Of a DNA stretch of 64,000 bases, positions 25,762 through 34,009 are shown one piece after another. Location: the NCBI GenBank assembly GCA_963204835.1, contig CAUJHJ010000040.1, positions 1 through 64,000 on the forward strand, written 5' to 3'. The translations under genes were made by a program, and so were the position numbers. A model generated the notes under the pieces. That model saw only the letters and a program-made list of their open reading frames with translations. It did not search any database and was not told the origin of the DNA. Position 1 is the stretch's first letter; each line of letters starts with the position of its first letter. This stretch comes from Pseudomonadota bacterium. Its GTDB lineage: Bacteria; Pseudomonadota; Gammaproteobacteria; Steroidobacterales; Steroidobacteraceae.

Positions 25762-26988
25762 TTGAAACCATTGTTGACGCTGTTCATCGTCTGCGTCATC
25801 GACGTACTGGGCTTCGGCGTGATCGTGCCGCTGATCCCGTACATCGGCTCGCGCTTCGATGCGTCGCCCGCCCTGATTACCGCGATCCTCGGCGTGCACG
25901 CCCTGTGCCAGCTGATCGCGGCGCCCGTGTGGGGCCGGCTCAGCGACCGCTATGGCCGCCGCCCGATCCTGATGTTCTCGCTCGCCGGCGCCTGCGTGTC
26001 CTACGCCATCCTCGGTTTCGCGCCCGACATCGGCTGGGTGCTGGCGTCGCGCGTCCTCGGCGGGCTGATGGCAGGCAACATCTCTGCGGCAATGGCCTAT
26101 GCGTCCGACATCAGCACGCCGCAAGACCGGGCGAAGGCGCTTGGCACGATCGGTGCGGCGATCGGCATCGGATTCATGATGGGTCCCGCGATCGGCGGGC
26201 TGCTCGCGGGCAACGACCTCGCCACCGCAAGCTTCGTGCGGCCCGCGCTCGTCTCCATGGCGCTCGCCGTGTTCGCGATCGTGCTGGTCGCGCTGCGCCT
26301 GCCGGAGAGCCATACCCCCGAACAGCGCGCGCGCGCTGCGCTCGAGGAAGGCGCGCGTCGCTCGCCGCTCGCGCTGCTGAGGGAGCTTCCGGCCTTGCGC
26401 TACGTGACCCTCGCGGCGCTCTGCATCGCCATTGCGCAGGCGATCTTCGAATCGATCTTTGCGCTCTGGGCGCTCGCGCGCTTCGGATACGGCCCGCGCA
26501 CCGTCGGGCTTTTCATGTTCGGTCTCGCGATCGTGCCGGTGCTCATGCAGGGCGGCCTCGTGCGCGTGCTCGTGCCGCGTTTCGGCGAATACCGGATTGC
26601 CTACGCGGGCATCGCCTCCTTCGTGATCGGCATGGCCATCGCGGCGCTCGCGCCCGGCATCGAAGTCGCGGTGCTCGGGCTCGTCATTTGCGGGGCGGGC
26701 TCGGGCGCCTTCAACCCGACGGGTTCCGCGCTCGCCTCGAAGCAGGCCGGCGGCGGCAACCGCGGCAGCGTGCTCGGCACCTACCAGTCGAGCAGCAGCC
26801 TCGGGCGCGTCATCGGGCCGTTCCTGTCGGGGGCCGTGTTCGCGCGCTTTGGCGCGGGCGCGCCGCTGCTGCTCGGTGCGATGATCGCTGCGCCCGCCGC
26901 GGTAGCGATCGCGCTGTCTAGTAGGCGAGCTCGAAGCGCAGGCCAAACGCCAGCGCGTGATCCGAACCCGGTTCGAGGCCCGGGTTGA
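25762..26988 (+). CDS. MFS transporter, TetA-like drug/H+ antiporter family
   Basis: A 408-residue, 12-helix major facilitator of the DHA1/TetA type. The first helix FIVCVIDVLGFGVIVPLIPYI, the loop GRLSDRYGRRPIL (motif A) and helix-5 GPAIGGLLAGN (motif C, typical of antiporters) are present. Export of a drug or metabolite is inferred; related members include many that do not confer tetracycline resistance. The start is a TTG at 25762 preceded by GGAGG at optimal spacing; the upstream frame is an artefact. The 3' end overlaps the convergent porin gene by 71 bases. Confidence 0.9.
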   Translation: MKPLLTLFIVCVIDVLGFGVIVPLIPYIGSRFDASPALITAILGVHALCQLIAAPVWGRLSDRYGRRPILMFSLAGACVSYAILGFAPDIGWVLASRVLGGLMAGNISAAMAYASDISTPQDRAKALGTIGAAIGIGFMMGPAIGGLLAGNDLATASFVRPALVSMALAVFAIVLVALRLPESHTPEQRARAALEEGARRSPLALLRELPALRYVTLAALCIAIAQAIFESIFALWALARFGYGPRTVGLFMFGLAIVPVLMQGGLVRVLVPRFGEYRIAYAGIASFVIGMAIAALAPGIEVAVLGLVICGAGSGAFNPTGSALASKQAGGGNRGSVLGTYQSSSSLGRVIGPFLSGAVFARFGAGAPLLLGAMIAAPAAVAIALSSRRARSAGQTPARDPNPVRGPG

Positions 26989-28042
26989 TGATGTACTGGA
27001 TGTCGGGCTGCAGCGTCAGCCACCCGGTGACTGGAATGCGCCAGGTGAGTTCGAGGTTGTCCTCATTGCCACGCACCGGCGCAATGGCGTGCACGTGCGC
27101 ATACGCGAGGCCTACGCCGCGCCAGGTGAAACCCGCGCCGATGTAGCGCTCGATCGGGCTGACATCGTCATCGGCCACGCCGATGCGCAGGAAGCCGGTG
27201 AGCTGCCGGTCCGGAGTCGCCACGTCGCCGAGCAGGCGCACGTCGATGAGGCCGTAGACGCCGCTGTTGCCGGAGCGCATGACCGGGTCGCCGTTCACGT
27301 CGACGGCTTCAACGTCGGGAAATTCCGCGGTGTAGTGCCACACGCCAATGGCGGCCTTCCTGATCCGCTCCCCGCGACGCTGCACTTCAGCGATCAGCAG
27401 CGCGCCATCGCCCTTGTCGAAGCGGATCGCGGTGCGCTTGGGGTGCGCCGGGTCGCCCGGCACGCCGTCGAGCGCGGCGGCGAGCACCGACCAGCGCTCG
27501 AAGTCGGCGCGCCAGCGCAGGGCGAGGCTCGTGACGGGAAAGATCGAGGGGCCGTTCTGGCCGGAGTCGGCCAGCTCGGAACCGATGCCGTGCGCCGAAT
27601 TGATGAACAGGGAGCCGCTCTCGATCGAATCGAACTCGGAGTTCAGGTCGTAGAGGCCGAAACGCAGCGACTGGCGGCGATCCACGCCGAAGCGCCAATC
27701 GGCCCAGGCCTCGTAGAGGCGCGCGGCCTGCACGCCCGTCTCGATGTTGCTGACGCCGTGCATGTCGCCGGTGAGTTCACCGCCGAAAGTCTGGCCGTTG
27801 TTGTAGAGGCCATAGAGGAAGAACTCGACGCCGGACAGGCCGAACGCGCGCTCGGCGTCGATGGAAAGGGTTACATCGAGGTTGTCGAGGTAACGGGTGC
27901 CCGTGTCGAGCCCGCCGTCCTGGTTGCGCCACCACTCGCCGGTGTAGGTGACACCGAAGTCATAGGGCGATTCGGCAAGGGCGGATCCGGCAAGGGTCGT
28001 TGCGAGGAGTGCCAGCGCCAGCCGGCCGCGCGAGTGGATCAA
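26918..28042 (-). CDS. OprB-family carbohydrate-selective porin
   Basis: An outer-membrane beta-barrel of about 374 residues. After a signal peptide ending AGSALA come YDFGVTYTGEWWRNQDGG, LSGVEFFLYGLYNNG and the segment RLYEAWADWRFGVDRRQSLRFGLYDLNSEF, then alternating beta-strands and a C-terminal strand ending FGLRFELAY with a terminal aromatic residue. This is the OprB layout (sugar uptake porins). The start is uncertain: TTG at 28042 gives a neat signal peptide; GTG at 28114 would add 24 residues. It is convergent with the MFS gene and separated from the beta-propeller gene by a divergent gap. Confidence 0.8.
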   Translation of the reverse strand: MIHSRGRLALALLATTLAGSALAESPYDFGVTYTGEWWRNQDGGLDTGTRYLDNLDVTLSIDAERAFGLSGVEFFLYGLYNNGQTFGGELTGDMHGVSNIETGVQAARLYEAWADWRFGVDRRQSLRFGLYDLNSEFDSIESGSLFINSAHGIGSELADSGQNGPSIFPVTSLALRWRADFERWSVLAAALDGVPGDPAHPKRTAIRFDKGDGALLIAEVQRRGERIRKAAIGVWHYTAEFPDVEAVDVNGDPVMRSGNSGVYGLIDVRLLGDVATPDRQLTGFLRIGVADDDVSPIERYIGAGFTWRGVGLAYAHVHAIAPVRGNEDNLELTWRIPVTGWLTLQPDIQYIINPGLEPGSDHALAFGLRFELAY

Positions 28043-28190
28043 GATGACGGTATCCCGGGCTCTGGAAACGAAGGTGCGTATTGGACTACAGCTTCCCTCC
28101 CCGCAGGAGGACACAGGAAGGGTTCGACCGCCTGTCAGACTGCTTGAGGGGGCGGACGGCGCCCCCGGCCAAAACCGATATGCTTGTCAC

Positions 28191-29252
28191 ATGAGCGAAT
28201 GCCTCAAGCCGTTTGCCAGGGGTGACGTATTCGTCGGCGTCACGGAGCTCAACGACCCGCTCGATGACCACGCCGGCCGCGGCCGCATCATCCAGTATGA
28301 CGCGAACCTGCGGCCGAAGGGGGTGTTGTGGCTCGGGGCCACCTCCCATCTCGTCGGCGGGCTCGGCTTCGACGCGCGCGGCGTATTGTGGGCCTTCGAT
28401 TCGCATTCCTTCGTCGTGCTGAACATCCACCCGGACGGCCGGGTGCAGATCCGCGACGAACTGCCGACGCGCGCCTTCTCGCACGCGACCTTCGCGAAGG
28501 ACGGATCGATGCTGCTCGGCGAGCATGTGGCGGGCGATTCGGTCCGCCCCGAAGTCGCCGCGCGCATGAAGACGAAAGTGCCGTTCTTCCCGGGAGGCGA
28601 CCGTTTCGGCGACGGACACGTGTGGCGCTTCTCCGCCGACGGCAAGTTGCTGCGCGAATACGCGACCCAGACCCATGGCGGCATGGCGGGGTTCCTTGGC
28701 GTCACGCATTCGGCCATCGCGCCCGACGGCCGCACGCTCGTCTATTGCACCGAGACCGGCCCGCGCCTCATGCGCTACGACCTCGCGAACGACCGCCAGT
28801 TGCCGGACCTGCAGTCTTTCCAGCCGCCCTTCAAGGGGCCGCCCGAGATGTTCTTCGGCATGGCCTATGGGCACGACGGATTGCTGTACGTGTCGCGCGG
28901 GGGCCGCATCGATGTGGTGAACGACCGCGGCGAAACCCAGCGCTCCATCCCGCTCGAGGGCTTCGGCTGGGCGACCCTCGCGCTCACGCCCGACGGACGG
29001 TTTGCATACCTGGGCAGCTTCCTGTCGGGCCAGGTGGCTCAGGTCTCTTTGAAGACCGGTGCGGTAACGCACACGGCCGAGACCGGTCAGGCGCGGGCGC
29101 TGGCGGGGCTCGCGGTGTTTGCGGGCAAGGGGCGCGTGGTCAGGAAGAAGAAGGCTCCCGCGAAGAAAGCTCCCGCGAGGAAGACCGCCGGCAAGAAGAA
29201 GGCGGTCAGGCGGTCAGCGCGAAAAGCAGCGCCACGGCGAGGGCGGCGATAA
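28191..29252 (+). CDS. Beta-propeller (SMP-30/NHL-like) protein with a Lys/Ala/Arg-rich tail
   Basis: A 353-residue protein. Residues 5-310 contain repeated blade-like units (GRGRIIQYDANLRPKG, GLGFDARGVLWAFDSHS, GHVWRFSADGKLL, MAYGHDGLLYVSRGGRIDVV, ALTPDGRFAYLGSF), pointing to a six-bladed propeller of the gluconolactonase/vgb type. The last 35 residues are almost only Lys, Ala, Arg and Pro (KKKAPAKKAPARK and following), like bacterial histone-H1-like tails. No signal peptide is seen, so it is probably cytoplasmic. The function is unknown. The start ATG at 28191 has only a weak Shine-Dalgarno. Confidence 0.75.
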   Translation: MSECLKPFARGDVFVGVTELNDPLDDHAGRGRIIQYDANLRPKGVLWLGATSHLVGGLGFDARGVLWAFDSHSFVVLNIHPDGRVQIRDELPTRAFSHATFAKDGSMLLGEHVAGDSVRPEVAARMKTKVPFFPGGDRFGDGHVWRFSADGKLLREYATQTHGGMAGFLGVTHSAIAPDGRTLVYCTETGPRLMRYDLANDRQLPDLQSFQPPFKGPPEMFFGMAYGHDGLLYVSRGGRIDVVNDRGETQRSIPLEGFGWATLALTPDGRFAYLGSFLSGQVAQVSLKTGAVTHTAETGQARALAGLAVFAGKGRVVRKKKAPAKKAPARKTAGKKKAVRRSARKAAPRRGRR

Positions 29253-29286
29253 CGGCGAGCGGCGTGCGGCTGGGGGAAATGAACAT
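29206..29286 (-). CDS. Possible 26-residue single-helix membrane protein
   Basis: A short open frame reading MFISPSRTPLAV then a run of Ala, Val, Leu, Ile and Phe ending in FALTA. It has a consensus Shine-Dalgarno AAGGAGG five bases before its ATG. The product would be a single transmembrane helix with one or two positive charges near the N-terminus. Its 3' part is antisense to the last 47 bases of the beta-propeller gene. Small size and lack of homology evidence keep confidence low; the strong ribosome-binding site is the reason for listing it. Confidence 0.4.
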   Translation of the reverse strand: MFISPSRTPLAVIAALAVALLFALTA

Positions 29287-29384
29287 GGCGGCCTCCTTGT
29301 CAGGGGCGCAAGTGTCACGCGCGCTGTCGTCGCGAAAAAGCCGACAAACTTGAAATCATTGTCCGGTGCTGATAAACAATCGGC

Positions 29385-30326
29385 GTGGACCGGCTCGCCG
29401 TCATGGCCACTTTCGTCCGGGTCGCCGAGCGCGGCAGTTTCACGCGCGCGGCCAATGACCTCGGAATCTCGCGCGCGCAGGCGAGCCAGCAGGTGGCGTC
29501 GCTCGAGAAGCGGCTCGGCGTGCGCCTCTTCGACCGCACGACCCGCAAGGTGGCGCTGAGCAACGACGGCGCCGAATACCTCGAGCGTTCCCGACGCATC
29601 CTCGCTGAAGTGGCACAGGCGGACGAGGCGATGAGCCGCACGCGCGAGCGGCCGCAGGGGCGGCTGCGGGTCGACGTGCCGATCGCCTTCGGCCGCAACC
29701 TGCTGATACCCGCGCTGCCGGAGTTCCTGCGCCGCTACCCGGGCCTCGCGCTCGAGGTCCGCTGCAACGACCGGGTGGTCGACCTGCTCGAGGAGAAGGT
29801 CGATGTGGCGCTGCGCTTCGGCCCGGTGCGCGATGGCCGGCTGATTGCGCGCCCGCTCTGCACCACGCGCTGGCTGACCTGCGCGGCGCCTGCCTATCTC
29901 GCCGCGCGGGGTGCGCCGCGTGACCCGGCCGACCTCGCGGGCCACCAGTGCATCGGCTACCTCGCCGGTGATGCGGGCCGCCCGCGCGAGTGGCGCTTCC
30001 GCAAGGGCAAGGCACATGTGAAGCAGCGCGTCGCCTGCGTGCTCGCCTTCGACAGCGCCGAGTCCGTGCTCTCGGCTGGCCTCGCCGGCGCGGGCATCTT
30101 CCAGACGAACCAGTTGCTCGCGGCGAGGGCGCTGCATACTGGCGCCCTGCAGCAGGTGCTCGCGGACTACGCCGACGAGGGTGCGCCTGCGTCGATCGTC
30201 TACCCCGCGAGCGCGCGGCAATCCGCTGCCGTGCGCGTCTTCGGGGATTTCATGGGGCGGCTGCTGCGCGACTACGCCGATCGCGGCGCCGGGATCGCGG
30301 CAAAGGATCCGGGAGGTACCGGATGA
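29385..30326 (+). CDS. LysR-family transcriptional regulator
   Basis: A 313-residue LysR regulator: an N-terminal winged helix (FVRVAERGSFTRAANDLGISRAQASQQVASLEKRLGVRLF), a linker helix and the periplasmic-binding-like co-inducer domain beginning LRVDVPIAFGRN. It belongs to the AaeR/YhjC-like subgroup with RPLCTTRWLTCAAPAYLAARG. The start is GTG at 29385. The target is unknown; it overlaps the gamma carbonic anhydrase gene by ATGA, so the two are co-expressed, and a small ORF is divergent on the other side. Confidence 0.92.
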   Translation: MDRLAVMATFVRVAERGSFTRAANDLGISRAQASQQVASLEKRLGVRLFDRTTRKVALSNDGAEYLERSRRILAEVAQADEAMSRTRERPQGRLRVDVPIAFGRNLLIPALPEFLRRYPGLALEVRCNDRVVDLLEEKVDVALRFGPVRDGRLIARPLCTTRWLTCAAPAYLAARGAPRDPADLAGHQCIGYLAGDAGRPREWRFRKGKAHVKQRVACVLAFDSAESVLSAGLAGAGIFQTNQLLAARALHTGALQQVLADYADEGAPASIVYPASARQSAAVRVFGDFMGRLLRDYADRGAGIAAKDPGGTG

Positions 30327-30865
30327 TCTTCCGACTGGGCGAGCGGTGGCTCGAGACCGATGGCGACGCGTGGTACGTGGCGCCGGGTGCGCAGGTGATC
30401 GGCAGCGTGCGGCTCGGGCGCGACGCCAGCGTCTGGTTCAACGCGGTATTGCGCGGCGACAGCGACTGGATCGACATCGGCGCCGGCACCAACGTGCAGG
30501 ACGGCAGCGTGATCCACACCGACGCCGGCGCTCCCACGCATATCGGCACGGGCGTGACCATCGGCCACATGGCGCTGCTGCACAGTTGCACGGTGGGCGA
30601 CGAAACCCTGGTCGGCAATGGCGCGATGGTGCTCGACCGCGCACGCATCGGCCGCCGCTGCGTCATCGCAGCGGGGACCCTCGTGCCACCCGACCGCGAG
30701 ATCCCTGATGGTTCGCTCGCCATGGGCTCCCCGGCCCGCGTCGTGCGCGAGGTCGGCGAGCGCGAGCTGGCCATGATTGCGCACGCGGCGGCGCACTACC
30801 GCGCGCGCGCCATCGAATATCGCAAGGGATTGCGCGCCGATCCGCGCGGCACGGGCGATTGGTGA
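30323..30865 (+). CDS. Gamma carbonic anhydrase-like hexapeptide-repeat protein (YrdA/PaaY type)
   Basis: A 180-residue left-handed beta-helix protein with hexapeptide repeats from about residue 20 (VIGSVRLGRDASVWFNAVLRG ...). Metal-ligand histidines sit in SVIHTD and IGHMALLHSCTVGD, as in gamma carbonic anhydrases. Many YrdA/PaaY homologues show weak or no anhydrase activity, and PaaY acts as a thioesterase, so the activity is uncertain. The start ATG at 30323 has GGGAGG upstream and overlaps the LysR stop. The last helices (GERELAMIAHAAAHYRARA) are normal for the family. Confidence 0.92.
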   Translation: MIFRLGERWLETDGDAWYVAPGAQVIGSVRLGRDASVWFNAVLRGDSDWIDIGAGTNVQDGSVIHTDAGAPTHIGTGVTIGHMALLHSCTVGDETLVGNGAMVLDRARIGRRCVIAAGTLVPPDREIPDGSLAMGSPARVVREVGERELAMIAHAAAHYRARAIEYRKGLRADPRGTGDW

Positions 30866-30878
30866 CCCGAAGCCGGGC

Positions 30879-31262
30879 TCAGTGATCGAGGCGGGACCGA
30901 CGCTCGCGCATGCTGCGCCATGCCACCCCGGTGCCTGCGGAGAGAAGCACCGAAGCCGTCAGGAGCCATAGTACGGCGAGGCCTGCAAGCTTCGCCAGCT
31001 TCATTGCGACCAGGGCGACCACAAGGACTCGCCGATCGCCATCTTGATGGAGAATCAGGCCGAGACCGACAAGGTTCTCGAGCCAATCGAAGGCTGTGGG
31101 AACCAGCAGCAGCGGCCACAGCGATCGTGCACTCAGGCGTGCATATGCGCCGGGCCAGGCGCTGCGCACACCGAATGCCACCAGCGCGGCAAACACTTCA
31201 TGGCCGCGGTGCGCGTCGTGCCTAGCCCCTGTACTCTCCGTCCACGGGCGAACAATGGCCAC
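30879..31262 (-). pseudogene. Membrane-protein remnant lacking a proper N-terminus
   Basis: A minus-strand frame of about 105-128 codons encodes GHEVFAALVAFGVRSAWPG, then hydrophobic segments SLWPLLLVPTAFDWLENLVGLGLIL, VALVAMKLAKLAGLAVLWLLT and a basic end. The FDWLENL helix with the following helices resembles the C-terminal half of a family of small uncharacterised multi-helix membrane proteins. Only GTG candidates (31262, 31196) without a Shine-Dalgarno are available, and the first helices normally preceding this part seem shortened. It may be a truncated gene or a short real one. Confidence 0.35.
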
Positions 31263-31277
31263 TGCGATGGGGGACTC

Positions 31278-31883
31278 ATGATCGATCCAGCAAAGCGAAT
31301 CCTGTGGGCCGCCTGCGCGGTGTGCGGCCTTGTACCCGCGATCGCGGGCGCCGAAGGGCAGGTGCCGGGCGCGACGCCGCAGCAGCAGGCGGCGATGGAG
31401 GCGCAGGCAAGGGTAGGCGCACCGGGCGCTCCTCACGCCGGGCTGGCCGCTTCGGCGGGAAGCTACGACATCATGATAAGGAGCTGGCGTTCGCCTGCGG
31501 AGCCGCCCACGGAAGATGCCGGGACGGCGACGCGCAAGATGATTCTCGACGGGCGCGTGCTGGTCGAGATGATGAATGCGACGTTGATGGGTCGACCCTA
31601 CACCGGGCACGAAATGAGCGGCTACGACAATGCCACCGGCGAATACTGGACGACCTGGATGGACAATAATTCGACCGGCCTGATGGTATTCCGCGGCAGC
31701 TGTGACGCCGCAGGCGCGTGCTCGCTGAGCGGCAGCTGGCAGGATCCGGCCACGAAGCGCTCGGTCACCGCACGCATGACGACCCGCTGGACCAGCCCCG
31801 GTACACAGCTGTTCGAAATGTTCGGTCCCGGCCGGGACGGCAAGGAAGTCAAGGCGCTGGAAATCGTCTACACGAAGAAATGA
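31278..31883 (+). CDS. Secreted DUF1579 family protein
   Basis: A 201-residue exported protein (signal peptide ending AIAGA). It carries the DUF1579 pattern: SYDIMIRSWRSPAEPP, RKMILDGRVLVEMM, LMGRPYTGHEMSGYDNATGEYWTTWMDNNSTG. DUF1579 proteins are uncharacterised lipocalin-like beta proteins. The ATG at 31278 follows GGGGGA. A short Gln/Ala-rich stretch (PQQQAAMEAQARVG) links the signal and the domain. It stands as a single gene and ends before a cluster of hairpins. Confidence 0.82.
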   Translation: MIDPAKRILWAACAVCGLVPAIAGAEGQVPGATPQQQAAMEAQARVGAPGAPHAGLAASAGSYDIMIRSWRSPAEPPTEDAGTATRKMILDGRVLVEMMNATLMGRPYTGHEMSGYDNATGEYWTTWMDNNSTGLMVFRGSCDAAGACSLSGSWQDPATKRSVTARMTTRWTSPGTQLFEMFGPGRDGKEVKALEIVYTKK

Positions 31884-31929
31884 GCGCGCAACCGTAAGTT
31901 CGCCCTGTCAGTATCAGGATCCTGAAAGG

Positions 31930-31979
31930 TTGCCGGGCGGCAAGTGGCCCGGTCATTGCTGCCGATGTATTTGCATCGG
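31930..31979. terminator. Hairpin cluster between convergent genes
   Basis: Two perfect inverted repeats lie in the 139-bp gap: TTGCC/GGCAA around GGGC (31930-31943) and CCGATG/CATCGG around TATTTG (31962-31979). A self-complementary TCAGGATCCTGA is just upstream. They probably form a bidirectional terminator for the DUF1579 and hexuronate operons, though no long T-run is present. Confidence 0.5.
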
Positions 31980-32022
31980 GACAGGCGCGGGACAGGTGCG
32001 AAATTCGCGCGGCCAGCAAAGC

Positions 32023-33315
32023 TCAGTCATGGTTGACGGCACGAACCGGGTCCAGGCGCGGCACCAGTACGTGATGGATCGCGAACGTCACGAGGTAGGC
32101 GAAAGCGCAGAACGTCAACAGGACCGTGTAAGCGGCCGCCTCGTCGCCCGCGGCCCTGTAGTGGTCGAGGGTCATGCCGCAAACGATCGGGAACAGCATG
32201 CCGCCGATCGCACCCGCGAATCCGCCGATGCCTGTCACTGAAGCGACGGCCCGCTGCGGGAACAGGTCGGACACCGTGGTGAACAAGGTTGCCGACCAGG
32301 CCTGGTGCGCCGAGCCCGCCAGGGCGATCAACAGCACCGCAGGCCACACGTCGACCCGCGTGGCGGCGACCACCGGCACGACGCAGATCGCAAACAGCAA
32401 CATGCCGCACTTGCGGGCCCGGGTGATGGTCCATCCCCGCCCGTACAGGTGGCCGGTGATCCACCCGCCAGCAATGCTCAACACCGTGACGATCGCGTAG
32501 ATGGCGACGAGCTTGTCCCAGCTCTGCCTGATGTCGAGCCCGTAGACTTTCTTGAAGAAGTCCGGCAGCCAGATCAGGAAGAACCACCAGACCGGGTCCG
32601 TCAGGAACTTGGCGGTTATGAAGGACCACGTCTGCCGATATCGCAGCAGCTGCGCCCACGATATCTTCGCGGCCCCACTGCTTGCCGGCGAGTCGGCCTC
32701 GATCAGGGCAAGCTCGGCGGGCGACACCCGGCTCGACTCCCGCGGCTCCGAGTACAACCACCACCAGAAGGCGAGCCAGACGAACCCGGCAATGCCCGCG
32801 AGCACGAACGCCGACTGCCAGCCCCAGTTCAGCGCGATGGCCGGCACGATCGCGGGCGCCAGTACCGCCCCGACGTTGGTGCCCGAGTTGAACAGGCTGG
32901 TCGCGAGCGCCCGTTCGCCTTTCGGGAACCACTGCGCGACGGCCTTGATCGCGGTCGGGAAGTTGCCGCCTTCGCCCAGGCCGAGTGCGATGCGGGCCGA
33001 CAGGAATCCCGATACGCTGCCGACGGCGGCATGTGCCATGGCTGCGAGGCTCCAGGCGACGATGGATATCGCATAGCCGGGCCTCGTGCCGATCCGGTCG
33101 ACCAGCCAGCCGAATCCCAGCAGGCTGACGCCGTAAGCGCCCTGGAACGCCGAGTTGACGATGCCGAACTCGGTTGCGCTCCAGCCGAGTTCCTCATCGA
33201 GGAGTTCCTTGATGAGGGACAGGACTTGCCGATCGACATAGTTGATCGTGGTGGCGAAGAACAGCAATGCGCAGACGATCCAGCGGAAGCGGCTGGTGGT
33301 CGGTGTTGCGGCCAT
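32023..33315 (-). CDS. MFS hexuronate/anion:cation symporter (ExuT-like)
   Basis: A 430-residue, 12-helix transporter of the anion:cation symporter group. The first helix ALLFFATTINYVDRQVLSLI, the next conserved block LGWSATEFGIVNSAFQGAYG, and GLGEGGNFPTAIKAVAQWFPKGERA are the ExuT/GudP signature. As last gene of the gntR-uxaC-uxuB-eda operon it most likely imports glucuronate, galacturonate or a related uronate into the cytoplasm. The ATG at 33315 is used; the longer upstream frame has no membrane-protein character. A 64-bp gap separates it from eda. Confidence 0.88.
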   Translation of the reverse strand: MAATPTTSRFRWIVCALLFFATTINYVDRQVLSLIKELLDEELGWSATEFGIVNSAFQGAYGVSLLGFGWLVDRIGTRPGYAISIVAWSLAAMAHAAVGSVSGFLSARIALGLGEGGNFPTAIKAVAQWFPKGERALATSLFNSGTNVGAVLAPAIVPAIALNWGWQSAFVLAGIAGFVWLAFWWWLYSEPRESSRVSPAELALIEADSPASSGAAKISWAQLLRYRQTWSFITAKFLTDPVWWFFLIWLPDFFKKVYGLDIRQSWDKLVAIYAIVTVLSIAGGWITGHLYGRGWTITRARKCGMLLFAICVVPVVAATRVDVWPAVLLIALAGSAHQAWSATLFTTVSDLFPQRAVASVTGIGGFAGAIGGMLFPIVCGMTLDHYRAAGDEAAAYTVLLTFCAFAYLVTFAIHHVLVPRLDPVRAVNHD

Positions 33316-33379
33316 TACCGTTGCCACGATCGGCCTGCAGGCCTGCCCATTCGCATGATTCCCCGGATGGTGCCGTCGT

Positions 33380-34009
33380 TCAGCGTGTTGCTGCGATCGC
33401 CGCCGCGGCGTTGCGGGTGATGTCGCTCCATGCGCTGCGCCGCAAGAGTCCTGCCGCGGCGATCCACGATCCGCCGACGCACGCGACGTTTGGCTGCGCG
33501 AGGTAACTTGCCGCATTGCCGGGCGAGATGCCTCCAGTCGGGCAGAAGCGCAGCGCTGGAAACACCGGTGCGACGGATCTCAGCAACTCGATTCCCCCGC
33601 AATGGGCTGCCGGAAAAAGCTTCAGGCAGGTGTAGCCCTCACTCTCAAGGTCCATCATTTCGCTGGGCGTCGCGACGCCCGGCAGCCACGGGATCGGCAA
33701 GCGACCTGCCGCGGTGACCAGTGCCGCAGTCGAGCCTGGGCTCACCGCGAACGCCGCCCCCGCATCGGCGACCCGCTGCAAGTCCTCTGCCCTGAGGCAG
33801 GTGCCGCCGCCTACGCAGAATCCGGGTCGCTCGCGCGCCAGCCGCCCAATGCCGGCCAGCGCCTGCGCAGTTCTCAGGGTCACTTCCATGATGCCGATGC
33901 CGCCGGCCTGCAGGGCGTCGGCGAGCGGTACGGCGTGCGCAGGGTCGTCGAGCGTCACCACGGGAATCACCTTGCTGATGCCCAGGTAACCGGCAATTCC
34001 ATCAACCAT
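33380..34009 (-). CDS. eda: 2-dehydro-3-deoxy-phosphogluconate aldolase
   Basis: A 209-residue class I aldolase splitting KDPG to pyruvate and glyceraldehyde-3-phosphate, the last step of the uronate route here. Visible are the catalytic glutamate in GIMEVTLRT, GGGTCLRAEDLQRV, and the Schiff-base lysine in YTCLKLFPAAHCGG, with TGGISPGNAASYL binding phosphate. The ATG at 34009 overlaps the uxuB stop by eight bases. Length is typical of KDPG/KHG aldolases. No edd gene is in the window, which ties this copy to the hexuronate pathway. Confidence 0.95.
   Translation of the reverse strand: MVDGIAGYLGISKVIPVVTLDDPAHAVPLADALQAGGIGIMEVTLRTAQALAGIGRLARERPGFCVGGGTCLRAEDLQRVADAGAAFAVSPGSTAALVTAAGRLPIPWLPGVATPSEMMDLESEGYTCLKLFPAAHCGGIELLRSVAPVFPALRFCPTGGISPGNAASYLAQPNVACVGGSWIAAAGLLRRSAWSDITRNAAAAIAATR

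Noticed and set aside
25762..26988. TetA-like MFS as a tetracycline-resistance gene
   Set aside because: Similarity is at the DHA1 family level; no mobile context or tet regulator is nearby.
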